Notes: generated by a model from the letters alone, not told the origin. Counted from the first letter of the stretch, positions 16,717-25,164 are shown. The stretch is 64,000 nucleotides of DNA from Metabacillus litoralis (GCF_003667825.1 NZ_CP033043.1:2585501-2649500); one strand, 5' to 3'. Made by a program: numbers and translations.

Positions 16717-17442
16717 ATGACAGGGCTCATAACAGCACTTGGCTTTTTTGTTAAAGAATTAGTGTTCTTAGTATCTTATGTGAAAAATAATGCCTTTCCA
16801 CAGCCTTTGTCTGCGTCAGACGAAAAGAAGTATTTAGAAAAAATGTCTGAGGGTGATGAATACGCAAGAAATCTTTTAATTGAACACAACTTGCGTCTCG
16901 TTGCCCATATTGTAAAAAAATTCGAAAACACCGGGGAAGACTCGGAAGATTTAATTTCAATTGGAACAATCGGCTTAATAAAAGCAATAGAAAGCTACTC
17001 ACAAGGTAAAGGAACAAAATTAGCCACGTATGCGGCTAGATGTATTGAAAATGAAATTTTGATGCACTTACGGGCATTAAAGAAAACCAAAAAAGACGTT
17101 TCCTTACACGATCCAATCGGTCAAGATAAAGAGGGTAACGAAATTAGCTTAATTGACGTGTTGAAATCTGAAAATGAAGATGTAATTGAAACAATCCAAC
17201 TAAATATGGAACTAGAAAAGGTTAAGGAATATATTGATATTCTTGACGGAAGAGAACGAGAAGTTATTGTTGGCAGGTTTGGTCTTGATCTTAAAAAGGA
17301 AAAAACTCAACGTGAGATTGCAAAAGAATTAGGTATATCAAGGAGCTATGTATCTAGAATCGAAAAGCGAGCTTTAATGAAGATGTTCCACGAATTTTAC
17401 CGAGCTGAAAAAGAGAAGAGAAACCGATTAAAGGAAAAATAA
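16717..17442 (+). CDS. sigK: RNA polymerase sigma-K factor precursor, uninterrupted
   Basis: Sigma-K directs late mother-cell transcription (coat, spore maturation). The 241-aa precursor begins [20 protein letters not shown], the hydrophobic pro-sequence of about 20 residues that SpoIVFB removes, followed by [11 protein letters not shown]. Region 2 ([22 protein letters not shown]), region 3 and region 4 ([22 protein letters not shown]) are complete and the frame is continuous. In B. subtilis the gene is split by the skin prophage-like element; here there is no insertion or frameshift. The start follows two tandem ggaggt sequences. SpoIIID and sigma-E control is known for the family. Confidence 0.97.
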   Translation: MTGLITALGFFVKELVFLVSYVKNNAFPQPLSASDEKKYLEKMSEGDEYARNLLIEHNLRLVAHIVKKFENTGEDSEDLISIGTIGLIKAIESYSQGKGTKLATYAARCIENEILMHLRALKKTKKDVSLHDPIGQDKEGNEISLIDVLKSENEDVIETIQLNMELEKVKEYIDILDGREREVIVGRFGLDLKKEKTQREIAKELGISRSYVSRIEKRALMKMFHEFYRAEKEKRNRLKEK

Positions 17443-17451
17443 AAGTAACAT

Positions 17452-17483
17452 AAAAAGAGAAGGGAGGTCCCCTTCTCTTTTCA
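17452..17483. terminator. Bidirectional terminator after sigK
   Basis: AAAAGAGAAGG (17453-17463) pairs with CCTTCTCTTTT (17471-17481) around a 7-nt loop, with T-rich tails on both strands. It ends sigK and the minus-strand small-ORF cluster. Confidence 0.85.
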
Positions 17484-17501
17484 TTTTTATTTACTGCTTA
17501 G

Positions 17502-17561
17502 CTAGGCAGTGTCCTTCTCAACAGTTAAATGTAGTAATAGTTCTATCTTCATCATTTTCAT
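17502..17561 (-). CDS. Possible 19-aa peptide downstream of the YrzI-like ORF
   Basis: Reading from ATG 17561 gives MKMMKIELLLHLTVEKDTA. A ggagg lies 2 nt before the first ATG and 8 nt before the in-frame ATG at 17555, which is the more likely start. It begins 30 bp after the YrzI-like stop codon and ends just before a terminator. I recognise no family. The support is a good SD and its position in a small-ORF cluster, so it could be a leader peptide, a peptide toxin or chance. Confidence 0.35.
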   Translation of the reverse strand: MKMMKIELLLHLTVEKDTA

Positions 17562-17591
17562 CGCCTCCAAATTTTTAGTAAGTTGTTATAA

Positions 17592-17738
17592 TTACATTTC
17601 ACGATAAACTCCAAATTGTTTTTCTTTCATTTCATCCATTCTTTTTTGGATCTCTTGATTTCTTTCAACATCATTTTTTGAATTTTTTCTTTTTGAAACT
17701 GAAAGGGTCAATGTGATAAAAAATAAGTTAATTGTCAT
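17592..17738 (-). CDS. YrzI-like small protein (Bac_small_YrzI type)
   Basis: The 48-aa protein MTINLFFITLTLSVSKRKNS... has a short hydrophobic N-terminus (about residues 2-15) followed by a charged, Lys/Glu-rich helical tail. This resembles the YrzI family of Bacillus microproteins, which start MTxNxFFxT and occur in multicopy small-ORF clusters. The start at 17738 has a near-perfect aaaggaggtg. It lies in the middle of three tiny minus-strand ORFs. On the opposite strand a promoter-like sequence and a hairpin with a T-run flank its 5' untranslated region. A type I toxin role is a possibility, not shown. Confidence 0.7.
   Translation of the reverse strand: MTINLFFITLTLSVSKRKNSKNDVERNQEIQKRMDEMKEKQFGVYREM
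17693..17720 (+). promoter_or_regulatory. Possible promoter of an RNA antisense to the YrzI-like 5' region
   Basis: -35 TTGAAA (17693-17698) and a weak -10 GATAAA (17715-17720) with a 16-bp spacer lie on the plus strand within the YrzI-like coding region. Initiation would occur near 17727, across its start codon. Confidence 0.3.
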
Positions 17739-17804
17739 GTGTATCACCTCCTTTAAAGCATTTAACACCTCTTGCTGTCTTTACACAGGTTGCCAAATCT
17801 TTAA

Positions 17805-17835
17805 GAGGACACTCCTTTGTAGGAGTCTTTTATTT
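17805..17835 (+). terminator. Terminator-like hairpin on the plus strand, opposite the small-ORF cluster
   Basis: ACTCCT (17811-17816) pairs with AGGAGT (17821-17826) and is followed by CTTTTATTTTCTTT. No plus-strand protein gene precedes it, so it would fit the end of a short antisense RNA of about 105 nt. Confidence 0.45.
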
Positions 17836-17924
17836 TCTTTAACAGTAAAGGTAGGAAGTAAGAACACATGGGTACTTGAAGAACGTCTAATGCTTAACGA
17901 TCCTCCATAATTACTGAAAAAAGT

Positions 17925-17956
17925 AAATAAAAACGCCACAGGGGCAACCTGTGACG
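17925..17956 (-). terminator. Second of two tandem hairpins after the 27-aa ORF
   Basis: CACAGG (17937-17942) pairs with CCTGTG (17948-17953), extended by CG/CG beyond a mismatch. The minus strand continues TTTTTATTTACTTTTTT, a strong terminator tail. Confidence 0.7.
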
Positions 17957-17964
17957 AAATAAAG

Positions 17965-18006
17965 ACATATAAAACGCCACAAGTTAAACCTATCAACCTG
18001 TGGCGT
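17965..18006 (-). terminator. First of two tandem hairpins after the 27-aa ORF
   Basis: ACGCCACA (17974-17981) pairs with TGTGGCGT (17999-18006), and the stem continues inward with GTT/AAC. The minus strand continues TTTTATATG. It shares the ACGCCACA arm with the neighbouring hairpin. Confidence 0.65.
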
Positions 18007-18042
18007 GTGGTTACTTTTATCATGAAATGTAAAAATAAACTA

Positions 18043-18126
18043 CTATTGAGATACACCAGTGCGGTCGAGTAGATCTTTTAATATTTTGTTGTTTTGTTTT
18101 TTCGATACAGCAATACATTTGATCAT
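18043..18126 (-). CDS. 27-aa peptide with its own promoter and SD, family not recognised
   Basis: Reading from ATG 18126 gives MIKCIAVSKKQNNKILKDLLDRTGVSQ, a basic peptide with one Cys and a likely amphipathic helix in its second half. A consensus sigma-A promoter (18165-18193), a strong ttaaggaggt SD, and two terminator-like hairpins directly downstream make this a well-formed expression unit, more than most chance ORFs of this size have. I do not recognise a family. The YrzI-like ORF is about 300 bp downstream on the same strand. It could be a regulatory or toxic peptide. Confidence 0.55.
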   Translation of the reverse strand: MIKCIAVSKKQNNKILKDLLDRTGVSQ

Positions 18127-18164
18127 TTTCTTCGACCTCCTTAAGTTTATTTATTACAATGGTA

Positions 18165-18193
18165 ATTATATCCACAATTTCCATTTCTGTAAA
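18165..18193 (-). promoter_or_regulatory. Strong sigma-A promoter of the small-ORF cluster
   Basis: Minus strand: -35 TTTACA (18188-18193), a 17-bp spacer, and a perfect -10 TATAAT (18165-18170), followed within 40 bp by the SD and ATG of the 27-aa ORF. Confidence 0.8.
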
Positions 18194-18261
18194 CAACATT
18201 TTTTACATTTATTAAAGTTTATATTTTCTGAAAATTAACCTCGATATGAACAGTCTATAAC

Positions 18262-18295
18262 AAAAAAACCGATCCATTTAAAGATCGGTTTTTAA
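18262..18295 (-). terminator. Terminator after yrhC
   Basis: AAAAACCGATC (18264-18274) pairs with GATCGGTTTTT (18283-18293). T-runs occur on both strands, and the yrhC stop codon lies in its arm. Confidence 0.85.
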
Positions 18296-18525
18296 CGTTC
18301 CTCTATTTCATCTAACTGTTTTTTAAAATGTAATGACTTTTTAAAACATAGGAAAGATCCAATTAAAAACAATACAGTAGTAACCATTAGGATAGTGTCA
18401 TATAGTTCTTGTTTTCCCTCGTCAGGAAGTACAACGCCAATATATAAGAAAACACTTACAGCTAATAGAATAAAGGCATAGTGCTTAAAATCCATCATAA
18501 GTGCTTGTAGCTTTTTCTTAGTCAT
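18292..18525 (-). CDS. yrhC: YrhC family membrane protein
   Basis: The 77-aa protein has two hydrophobic segments (about residues 14-32 and 42-62) and charged ends, matching the YrhC family. In B. subtilis yrhC is the last gene of yrrT-mtnN-mccA-mccB-yrhC, the methionine-to-cysteine conversion operon. Here it follows mtnN directly, with the mccA and mccB genes absent and a terminator between the two. Its function is unknown. The ATG at 18525 has only a weak SD (aggtgatgaa). Confidence 0.8.
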   Translation of the reverse strand: MTKKKLQALMMDFKHYAFILLAVSVFLYIGVVLPDEGKQELYDTILMVTTVLFLIGSFLCFKKSLHFKKQLDEIEER

Positions 18526-18614
18526 TTCATCACCTACTAAAAGTGTTATACAAACACAATAACACAGACTAGTAGACTATTAATCAAGTAAATAAATCCA
18601 AATAAGGGAACCTA

Positions 18615-18655
18615 TAAAAAAGACGATCATGAACGAATATTCATGATCGTCTTCT
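18615..18655 (-). terminator. Terminator after mtnN
   Basis: A perfect 13-bp stem, AGACGATCATGAA (18621-18633) with TTCATGATCGTCT (18640-18652), is followed by a T-run on the minus strand. Confidence 0.9.
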
Positions 18656-19348
18656 TTAAATGGACTCAACAATCTTTAAGACTAAATTAGCTGAGTGCTT
18701 AGCAGCTTGATTTAAAAATTGATCAAAAGAGATATTAGATTCTTTACCCGCAATATCAGATAGTGCTCTTATCACTACAAAAGGTACTTCAAATTGATGA
18801 CATACCTGAGCAATTGCAGCAGCTTCCATTTCACCGGCATATAGGTTTTGAAATTTACTTCGGATAAACTCAACTTTATCTGGATCGCTTAAAAAAGAGT
18901 CACCTGTTACAATCAATCCTTTTGCTACCTGTATGTCTGTTATTTCTTCTGCTTTTTTTGTTGCAATTTCAACAAGCTTAGCATCAGGAGTATATGCTGC
19001 AGGTAGTCCTGGTACTTGTCCATACTCATAACCGAATGCTGTAACATCAACGTCGTTGTGTCGAACTTCAGTAGAAATAACAACATCTCCTACATTTAAT
19101 GAAGAATGAAATCCACCTGCAGATCCGGTATTAATAACGTAATCAGGCTGATAACGATCCAAAAGCAAAGTAGTACTTAATGCTGCATTTACTTTTCCAA
19201 TTCCGGATTTTAAAAGAATAACTTCAATCCCTTTGTAAAGCCCCTTTGTAAATTCACTTCCAGCTATCACTTGCTGCTCTTTGTTATCCAGTTTATCTCT
19301 TAGGATGGTAACCTCTTCTTCCATCGCTCCAATAATCGCAACTTTCAT
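18656..19348 (-). CDS. mtnN: 5'-methylthioadenosine/S-adenosylhomocysteine nucleosidase
   Basis: Hydrolyses MTA and SAH to adenine plus methylthioribose or S-ribosylhomocysteine, feeding methionine salvage and AI-2 synthesis. The 230-aa protein has the family start [13 protein letters not shown] with catalytic Glu12, the nucleoside-binding GEMEAAA block (173-179, Glu175) and the catalytic Asp198 in LSDIAG. The ATG at 19348 has aaggaagg upstream. The usual partners yrrT upstream and mccAB downstream are missing; only yrhC remains. Confidence 0.97.
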   Translation of the reverse strand: MKVAIIGAMEEEVTILRDKLDNKEQQVIAGSEFTKGLYKGIEVILLKSGIGKVNAALSTTLLLDRYQPDYVINTGSAGGFHSSLNVGDVVISTEVRHNDVDVTAFGYEYGQVPGLPAAYTPDAKLVEIATKKAEEITDIQVAKGLIVTGDSFLSDPDKVEFIRSKFQNLYAGEMEAAAIAQVCHQFEVPFVVIRALSDIAGKESNISFDQFLNQAAKHSANLVLKIVESI

Positions 19349-19539
19349 TTCATTTCATTCCTTCCTTGTGTATCTATAAACATTATGCTATGTAGTTATG
19401 AAGTCTCCTAATAGAGTTTACCCATTTCGAGTCCTTAAAGCAAGGTCAAACAGGTCTAGCATCATCATTATGGTGTTGAAGCTACTCTTTTGGTACTATT
19501 TATGGTAGATAAAATCAACTAGTTTTGAGGTGGATATGA

Positions 19540-19746
19540 ATGAATTTACAATTAGATTTACTTAAAGATAAGATAGAATTTTTTGAGGGACATACGATAA
19601 AAGACCTTGAGAAGAAAATAAATGAACAAATTGTTCATAACCAAGCTATTTTGTTACATGTTCACTCTGTATCACATCAGATGCACGTGAACGAGGAAGG
19701 GAAAAAATTTTATAGTGCTGTTGTTCATTTTAAAGCAAACTTTTAA
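19540..19746 (+). CDS. yrzA: YrzA family protein (DUF2536)
   Basis: The 68-aa soluble protein matches B. subtilis YrzA (DUF2536) over its full length: NLQLDLLKDKIEFFE at the start, DLEKKINEQI and a VHFKANF end. Its function is unknown. The ATG at 19540 has gaggtgg upstream. It is divergent from mtnN and convergent with yrrS, the same neighbourhood as in B. subtilis. Confidence 0.88.
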   Translation: MNLQLDLLKDKIEFFEGHTIKDLEKKINEQIVHNQAILLHVHSVSHQMHVNEEGKKFYSAVVHFKANF

Positions 19747-19749
19747 TAA

Positions 19750-19803
19750 TTAAAAAGGGATGTTTGTACGGTCACAATTAACCGTATAAACATCCTTTTT
19801 TAT
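19750..19803. terminator. Bidirectional terminator between yrzA and yrrS
   Basis: A long stem pairs AAAGG.ATGTTT..ACGGT (19754-19772) with ACCGT..AAACATCCTTTTT (19781-19800). T- and A-runs on either side serve both strands. Confidence 0.88.
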
Positions 19804-20501
19804 TATTGTAATTTTTCAATTTTTGTTGGCATCCAGCCTTCATTCTCAACCCATGTAATATACACTTTATATTTTACAGATTGATCTTTTGGTGAAATTG
19901 TTCCTGCTGCATCATTTGGTCCACCATTATTACCAAGATACCAAATAATCATATCTGATTCAGGAATACCTGTTGCATAGCTCAAAGCCTTTGTCATCTC
20001 ATTCCAATCCTGTGAACCCTTAGTATAGTTTGCTGAATGCGGCTCTGATTGAGAAGTCCCAATTGGTTCCCATCCAGAACTTTCAATTGTTTCTGCAATA
20101 CCTGATTCTGGATCTCCCTCGGTAATAGTTGCTTCATCAAATGAATCTTCTTCTTCTGATTCAGTTCCTTCTTTTTGATCCATGTTTTCATCAGTTTCTT
20201 TCTGTTTTGCTTCCTCGCTACCATCTTCGGTGTTTTTATCTTGATTCTCTTTTTGATTTTCTTCTTTATCGGTATCAGGGTTTTCCTCTTCAGCTTTATT
20301 TTCTTCACTAGCTACTTGTATGTCTGGTTGTTCATTGTATTTAGCTGTTTTTTCAGTTTGGTTTGCACCCAAGATAAGTTGAGAGCCAATAACAAAAATC
20401 AGGACTAATACAATACCAATTAAAGTGTTTAGTACTATATTTGTTTTTCTTTTCTTATCTCTTTTTTCATAACGAGAGCTGTTTAAATGTTGATTACTCA
20501 A
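19803..20501 (-). CDS. yrrS: YrrS family protein (DUF1510)
   Basis: The 232-aa protein has one N-terminal membrane segment (about residues 23-45), a very acidic, low-complexity Glu/Asp/Lys/Asn linker (about 55-125), and a C-terminal DUF1510 domain (about 140-232) with WNEMTKALSYATGI and MIIWYLGNNGG. It is probably extracytoplasmic. Translation begins at TTG 20501 with aaaggag upstream. In B. subtilis yrrS is downstream of pbpI, as here. Its function is unknown; a cell-wall role is inferred from context. Confidence 0.88.
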   Translation of the reverse strand: MSNQHLNSSRYEKRDKKRKTNIVLNTLIGIVLVLIFVIGSQLILGANQTEKTAKYNEQPDIQVASEENKAEEENPDTDKEENQKENQDKNTEDGSEEAKQKETDENMDQKEGTESEEEDSFDEATITEGDPESGIAETIESSGWEPIGTSQSEPHSANYTKGSQDWNEMTKALSYATGIPESDMIIWYLGNNGGPNDAAGTISPKDQSVKYKVYITWVENEGWMPTKIEKLQ

Positions 20502-20610
20502 TGCCCTACACTCCTTTATCCCTCAAACCTTCAGTCTTTATTCTAGCATTAGTACTATTTTCTATCTAGTCGTATCATAAAGCTTAATCCCAAGGATTTC
20601 CACTCCTAAA

Positions 20611-22371
20611 CTAGTTTTTTCGTTCGTCAATTTTAGACATCTCTTCTACAACATCATAAAATGCTGCATTTGTACCGGCCTCAGCACTTGTTGTATCCAT
20701 TTCAACTACGACCAGTGCATATCTAGGATTAGAAGATGGAAAGTAGCCCGCAAACCATTTGTTGTATAATGTGTGACCATCCTCATCTTTTTTCCCTGTT
20801 TGTGCTGTTCCTGATTTACCTGATACCTCAAAAGAAGAAGCTTGAAACCTTCTACCTGTCCCCTCAGGGTCTGTGACGACTAATCGAAGAAGTTTTTGTA
20901 GCTTAGATGCAGTAATTGGTGAAAGTTTTTCTCCTCCTAAAGAATTAGACGTAAATGAGAACATATTAGTTCCATTTTTATATAATATATTTTTTACGAT
21001 TTTTATTTGTTCTTTTTGACCGCCTCTTGCGATTGTTGCCATCATATTTGCGATAGCTAGCGGTGTAATTTTTACATTTTTTTGACCAATAGCCGTTTGA
21101 TCAATAGCTTTTTCTACACTTTTATCTTTTTCATCTCCCCAAATATTACCTGTTTTTTCATCAGGTAGCTGTTTAAAATTTTCATAATGGAATACTTCAC
21201 CACTCCAGCCAACTGGACCGATTAATCCTAATTTATCCGCTGTATTTTCAATTACATTTTTATCTTTTTCCATTAATTCCTCTGCTAAAGTTGTAAAAGT
21301 ATAATTACAGCTTTTTGCGAAGCTTCTTTCAAAAGAAAGTTGTCCATCATCCTGACCACCATCATCTTCTCCATATAAATTTAAGCTACAATTAAATTGT
21401 CTTGTAGCATCATCTAAACCATATTCAATTGCTGCTGCAGAAATGACAGTTTTAAATACTGAACCAGGAAAAAGAGGTTGCAACATATAATTTGTTAACG
21501 TACTTGATTCAGAACGATTTAATGTTGGCCTACTTACCATTGACAAAATCTCATTATTTTCAATGTCCAGTAAAACAAGTCCACCTTTTTCAACTTTTTG
21601 TTGATCCAATACTTTTTCCGCCATCTCCTGTATATTTTTATCGATTGTCGTTTGAACGGTTACAGGATAAAAAGGGTTTGAGTCAGCAATGTATTTTACA
21701 TTAATTCCAAATAAAGGATGACCGTCTCCATCAACATGGTATAGAAGCTTTGTTTCTGCATCTGGCAATAAGAATTCATCAAATGCCTTTTCAAGCCCTG
21801 TTACACCAATTTTTGTTTTATAAGATAAGTCAGTACGATCTGGATACTTTTCCCTCAGGCGTTCAGCGTTTTCTCCGGTAATTCCAATTATATGCTCACC
21901 TAATGATTCGTCTAAGAGGGTTTGTCGATATATCCCAAACACTCCAGGTATCTCAAGTTTATTTATTTTTTCTAATTCTGCTTTTGTTAATTTGACTCCA
22001 TCGTCTTTAGACAGGACCACTGGCTCTTTTGTATCTGAAACTAGTCCCTTTAGTTCATTACTTGAGATGTTAACAATATTAGACAGTTCCTCTGCCGGCC
22101 ATGAAATTTCTTTTAAAAAGGGAAATAATACAAGCGAAGGTTCTGCGTGTTTTTGAATTGATTCTCCATTTCGGTCCACGAAGCGACCTCTACCGTCATC
22201 AATAACAACTTCCTGTGTTCTTTGATTCACACTTTCCTGAACAAGATTTACTCCCTTTTTCGAAAATGATTCTGTGTGAATTAATTGGATATCCGCTAAC
22301 CTGTATAAAATAGCACATAGCATTAATATAAAGAAAATACCTAATACAAGCATTCTTCTATTTGGATTCAT
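20611..22371 (-). CDS. pbpI: Class B penicillin-binding protein PbpI (PBP4b)
   Basis: Peptidoglycan transpeptidase of the PBP2/3-like class; the B. subtilis gene (yrrR) is forespore sigma-F dependent. The 586-aa protein has an N-terminal anchor (about 8-26), a dimerisation domain, an MecA_N-like region, and a transpeptidase domain with the active-site SVFK (304-307), SCN (354-356) and KSGTAQ (519-524). The ATG at 22371 has aggaggt upstream. The final KSG instead of KTG is common in this class. It lies between greA and yrrS. Confidence 0.93.
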   Translation of the reverse strand: MNPNRRMLVLGIFFILMLCAILYRLADIQLIHTESFSKKGVNLVQESVNQRTQEVVIDDGRGRFVDRNGESIQKHAEPSLVLFPFLKEISWPAEELSNIVNISSNELKGLVSDTKEPVVLSKDDGVKLTKAELEKINKLEIPGVFGIYRQTLLDESLGEHIIGITGENAERLREKYPDRTDLSYKTKIGVTGLEKAFDEFLLPDAETKLLYHVDGDGHPLFGINVKYIADSNPFYPVTVQTTIDKNIQEMAEKVLDQQKVEKGGLVLLDIENNEILSMVSRPTLNRSESSTLTNYMLQPLFPGSVFKTVISAAAIEYGLDDATRQFNCSLNLYGEDDGGQDDGQLSFERSFAKSCNYTFTTLAEELMEKDKNVIENTADKLGLIGPVGWSGEVFHYENFKQLPDEKTGNIWGDEKDKSVEKAIDQTAIGQKNVKITPLAIANMMATIARGGQKEQIKIVKNILYKNGTNMFSFTSNSLGGEKLSPITASKLQKLLRLVVTDPEGTGRRFQASSFEVSGKSGTAQTGKKDEDGHTLYNKWFAGYFPSSNPRYALVVVEMDTTSAEAGTNAAFYDVVEEMSKIDERKN

Positions 22372-22429
22372 AAAAACCTCCTGTAGGTGTTTATAGATCC
22401 CATTTATAACGGTATAATGCACCATTAAA

Positions 22430-22468
22430 TAAAAAACACCTCGTCTCCATTTTGGACGAGGTGTTTCG
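22430..22468 (-). terminator. Terminator after greA
   Basis: AAACACCTCGTCC (about 22434-22446) pairs with GGACGAGGTGTTT (22454-22466) and is followed by TTTATTTAATGG on the minus strand. Confidence 0.88.
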
Positions 22469-22483
22469 TATATAAACCTTTTA

Positions 22484-22957
22484 TTAGCTAATGTTCACAA
22501 TTTTAACAAGCATTTCTCCGCCTGGTGTTTGAACAGTTACTTCATCATCAACCTTTTTACCTAATAAACTTTTGGCAATTGGAGAATCATTTGAAATTTT
22601 ACCTTCAAAAGGATCAGCTTCAGCACTACCAACAATTGTGTATGTTTCTTCCTCACCGTCTGGAAGCTCTGTAAATGTAACAGTTCGTCCTAAAGAAACG
22701 GAGCTTGTATCTGCTTCACCTTCGATGATTTTTGCATTTCGGATCATATTTTCTAATGTTGTAATACGGCCTTCAACAAAAGCTTGTTCCTCTTTTGCAG
22801 AATCATACTCAGAGTTCTCAGATAGATCTCCAAAGCTACGCGCAATTTTAATTCTTTCTACTACTTCTTTTCTCTTAACCGTTTTCAAATATTCAAGCTC
22901 TTGCTCAAGCTTATCTTTACCTTCCTGAGTCATAGGAAAAACTTTTTCTTGTGCCAT
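22484..22957 (-). CDS. greA: Transcription elongation factor GreA
   Basis: GreA enters the secondary channel of RNA polymerase and stimulates cleavage of backtracked transcripts. The 157-aa protein has the N-terminal coiled coil (about residues 10-75; [36 protein letters not shown] with the acidic tip) and a C-terminal FKBP-like domain (about 85-157; [19 protein letters not shown]). The ATG at 22957 follows aaggagtgg. It lies downstream of udk, from which a terminator separates it. The 297-bp gap upstream holds that terminator and no supported gene. Confidence 0.97.
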   Translation of the reverse strand: MAQEKVFPMTQEGKDKLEQELEYLKTVKRKEVVERIKIARSFGDLSENSEYDSAKEEQAFVEGRITTLENMIRNAKIIEGEADTSSVSLGRTVTFTELPDGEEETYTIVGSAEADPFEGKISNDSPIAKSLLGKKVDDEVTVQTPGGEMLVKIVNIS

Positions 22958-23138
22958 GTTTGTTCCACTCCTTCTAGTAGACTTCCCCGTCGTACTGAAT
23001 CATTCATGCTTGTTACTTTCTTTATCTTTAATGAAAATAAATATGTAAAGCTAAGGCATCTCATTGCCTTAAGTAAGAAAGATGTTGAAGCATAATTTCG
23101 TCTGATATTATCAGGCATCGTATTCACTTGATAGTATG

Positions 23139-23173
23139 TAAAAAAGCAAGGGCAACAATGTGTGTGCCCTTCA
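23139..23173 (-). terminator. Terminator after udk
   Basis: AAGGGCA (23148-23154) pairs with TGCCCTT (23165-23171). The minus strand continues GCTTTTTTAC. A second hairpin, AAGGCA/TGCCTT, lies about 80 bp further on. Confidence 0.8.
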
Positions 23174-23254
23174 CCTATCAAATCCTCACATAAAAAAAGA
23201 AAATGATTACCTATACATAATATGATCACAGTAGACTTTATCTATGCTATGTTA

Positions 23255-23890
23255 TTACAAAATTGCATTTAGTTCAAGAATTGTTTGAATTTTTGTTACC
23301 ATTAAGTCGATTGCAACCATATTTTGTCCACCCTCAGGGATGATAATATCTGCATATCTTTTCGTAGGTTCAATGAATTGATTATGCATGGGCCTGACGA
23401 CAGAAATATATTGTTCAATAACTGAGTCAATAGAACGCCCACGCTCTTTTATATCACGTAGGATACGTCGAATAATTCTAAGGTCTGCGTCTGTATCGAC
23501 GAAAAGCTTAATATCCATTAAATCACGTAAACGTTCATCCTCAAGGATAAGGATTCCTTCTAAGATGATAACATCCTTTGGCTCTACTACAATAACATCT
23601 TCAGATCTTGTATGCAATTTATAGTCATAAACCGGTTTTTCAATGGCTTCATGATGTAGTAACATATTTAAATGCTCAATCAATAAATCATTATCAAAAG
23701 CAAAGGGATGATCATAGTTTGTATTTAACCTTTGTTCAAAGGGTAAATGACTTTGATCTTTATAATAGAAATCTTGTTCAAGCATTAAAATTGAGTGTCC
23801 TTTAAAATGTTCGTAGATTGCTTTAGTTACGCTCGTCTTACCAGAACCTGAGCCTCCAGCAACCCCAATGACAACCGGTTTTTTTGCCAT
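23255..23890 (-). CDS. udk: Uridine kinase
   Basis: Phosphorylates uridine and cytidine in pyrimidine salvage. The 211-aa protein has the P-loop GGSGSGKT (12-19), the conserved NYDHPFAFD (about 58-66), the YDYKLHTR substrate loop, and [12 protein letters not shown]. The ATG at 23890 is 5 bp from the end of trhP2, with an aaagggg SD. It is probably the last gene of trmR-trhP1-trhP2-udk, as in B. subtilis. Confidence 0.97.
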   Translation of the reverse strand: MAKKPVVIGVAGGSGSGKTSVTKAIYEHFKGHSILMLEQDFYYKDQSHLPFEQRLNTNYDHPFAFDNDLLIEHLNMLLHHEAIEKPVYDYKLHTRSEDVIVVEPKDVIILEGILILEDERLRDLMDIKLFVDTDADLRIIRRILRDIKERGRSIDSVIEQYISVVRPMHNQFIEPTKRYADIIIPEGGQNMVAIDLMVTKIQTILELNAIL

Positions 23891-23895
23891 TTGTA

Positions 23896-25164
23896 TTAGA
23901 ACCCCTTTCGCATCATGTTGTTTCTGAAGACTGGTTTATCCACTTTGAATTTCACAATTTGCAATGGATGACGGGCCGCATCAAGCTCTTTTCCATCTTC
24001 ATCCCAAATCTTCTCAATCTTTTGTGTAAAGTTATCGATTTCTGGACCGAAGAATTCGACTGTTTCACCAGGCTTAAAATGATTACGCTGCTGCAGTGTA
24101 ATCATTTGCGTTTCGTTGTCATAATCCAATACAAGTCCTGCAAAATCATATTCCGTTTTTTTGCTGTGGTTACCAAACATTTGTTGTTGAAAACCAGGAA
24201 CGCCTTCAAAGAAAGCAGAAGCAGTTTCGCGATTTGCACATTTGTCCAGCTCTTTTAGCCATTCTGGGTCAATTTTAAAGTTATCAGGATCTGCACAGTA
24301 TGCATCAATCACTTTGCGATAAACGCTAACTACTGTAGCTACATAATGAATAGACTTCATTCGACCTTCAATTTTCAGACTATCAATTCCTAGCTCTATC
24401 ATCTTAGGAATTGATTCAATTAAGTTTAAATCTTTTGGACTCATAGCAAAATGTGCATCTTTTTCTTCAAATAAAGCTACTTCCTCATTATCTTTCAACT
24501 TAAAGAGATCATAATCCCATCGACAAGATTGACAACAACCACCACGATTTGAGTCACGTGCAGTCATATGATTACTTAAAGTACAACGACCGGAGTAGGC
24601 AATACACATTGCACCATGGATAAACGCTTCGATTTCAATATCAACCTTTTCTTTCATTTCCTTAATTTCTTCTGCACTAGTCTCACGAGCTAACACAACA
24701 CGCTCGAGTCCTTCTTCTTTCCAAAACTGAACTGCTTTCCAGTTTGAAAGAGATTGCTGAGTACTTAAATGTACCTCAAGCTTTGGTGCAACACGACGAC
24801 ATGTTTCGATAATCAATGGATCAGCTACAATGATTCCTGTTACACCTGCACCTTGAAGCCCCATTAAATATTCATCGAGACCGTCAATGTTTTCATTATG
24901 TGCAAATATGTTTGTTGTTACATAAATTTTAGCACCATATTTATTGGCAAACTGTACACCCTCTGCCATTTCCTCTAAGGAGAAATTACCTGCATTTGAA
25001 CGTAAACCATACTCTTGTCCACCAATAAAAACCGCATCCGCACCATAATGAACAGCGATCTTTAATTTTTCTAAATTACCAGCGGGTGCTAATAATTCTG
25101 GTTTTTTCGTAATGACTCGTTTTCCATCAACGATTTCTGAAATTTTATCAATAACTGCAGTCAC
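23896..25164 (-). CDS. trhP2: tRNA hydroxylation protein TrhP2 (peptidase U32 family)
   Basis: Member of the U32 family formerly annotated as collagenase-like protease (YrrO). Family members TrhP1/TrhP2 are required for 5-hydroxyuridine formation at tRNA position 34 in B. subtilis. The 422-aa protein shows the U32 core: [57 protein letters not shown], and the Cys-rich [14 protein letters not shown] likely to bind a metal cluster. I chose GTG 25164, which has aaaggag at 8 nt and gives the B. subtilis length; ATG 25185 has no SD. Confidence 0.93.
   Translation of the reverse strand: MTAVIDKISEIVDGKRVITKKPELLAPAGNLEKLKIAVHYGADAVFIGGQEYGLRSNAGNFSLEEMAEGVQFANKYGAKIYVTTNIFAHNENIDGLDEYLMGLQGAGVTGIIVADPLIIETCRRVAPKLEVHLSTQQSLSNWKAVQFWKEEGLERVVLARETSAEEIKEMKEKVDIEIEAFIHGAMCIAYSGRCTLSNHMTARDSNRGGCCQSCRWDYDLFKLKDNEEVALFEEKDAHFAMSPKDLNLIESIPKMIELGIDSLKIEGRMKSIHYVATVVSVYRKVIDAYCADPDNFKIDPEWLKELDKCANRETASAFFEGVPGFQQQMFGNHSKKTEYDFAGLVLDYDNETQMITLQQRNHFKPGETVEFFGPEIDNFTQKIEKIWDEDGKELDAARHPLQIVKFKVDKPVFRNNMMRKGF

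Noticed and set aside
17713..17910. 65-codon plus-strand ORF
   Set aside because: Overlaps the YrzI-like start and SD on the other strand, no SD of its own, and crosses the hairpin at 17811-17826.
17781..18056. 91-codon minus-strand ORF opposite the small-ORF region
   Set aside because: It spans both terminator-like hairpins (17934-18006), has no SD at its start and no recognisable domain.
19349..19539. CymR or S-box control site upstream of mtnN
   Set aside because: No S-box-like helix set and no convincing CymR motif could be seen in the intergenic region.
22930..23229. 99-codon minus-strand ORF upstream of greA
   Set aside because: Overlaps the udk terminator and the greA start, no SD, Cys/His-rich by chance; no family recognised.
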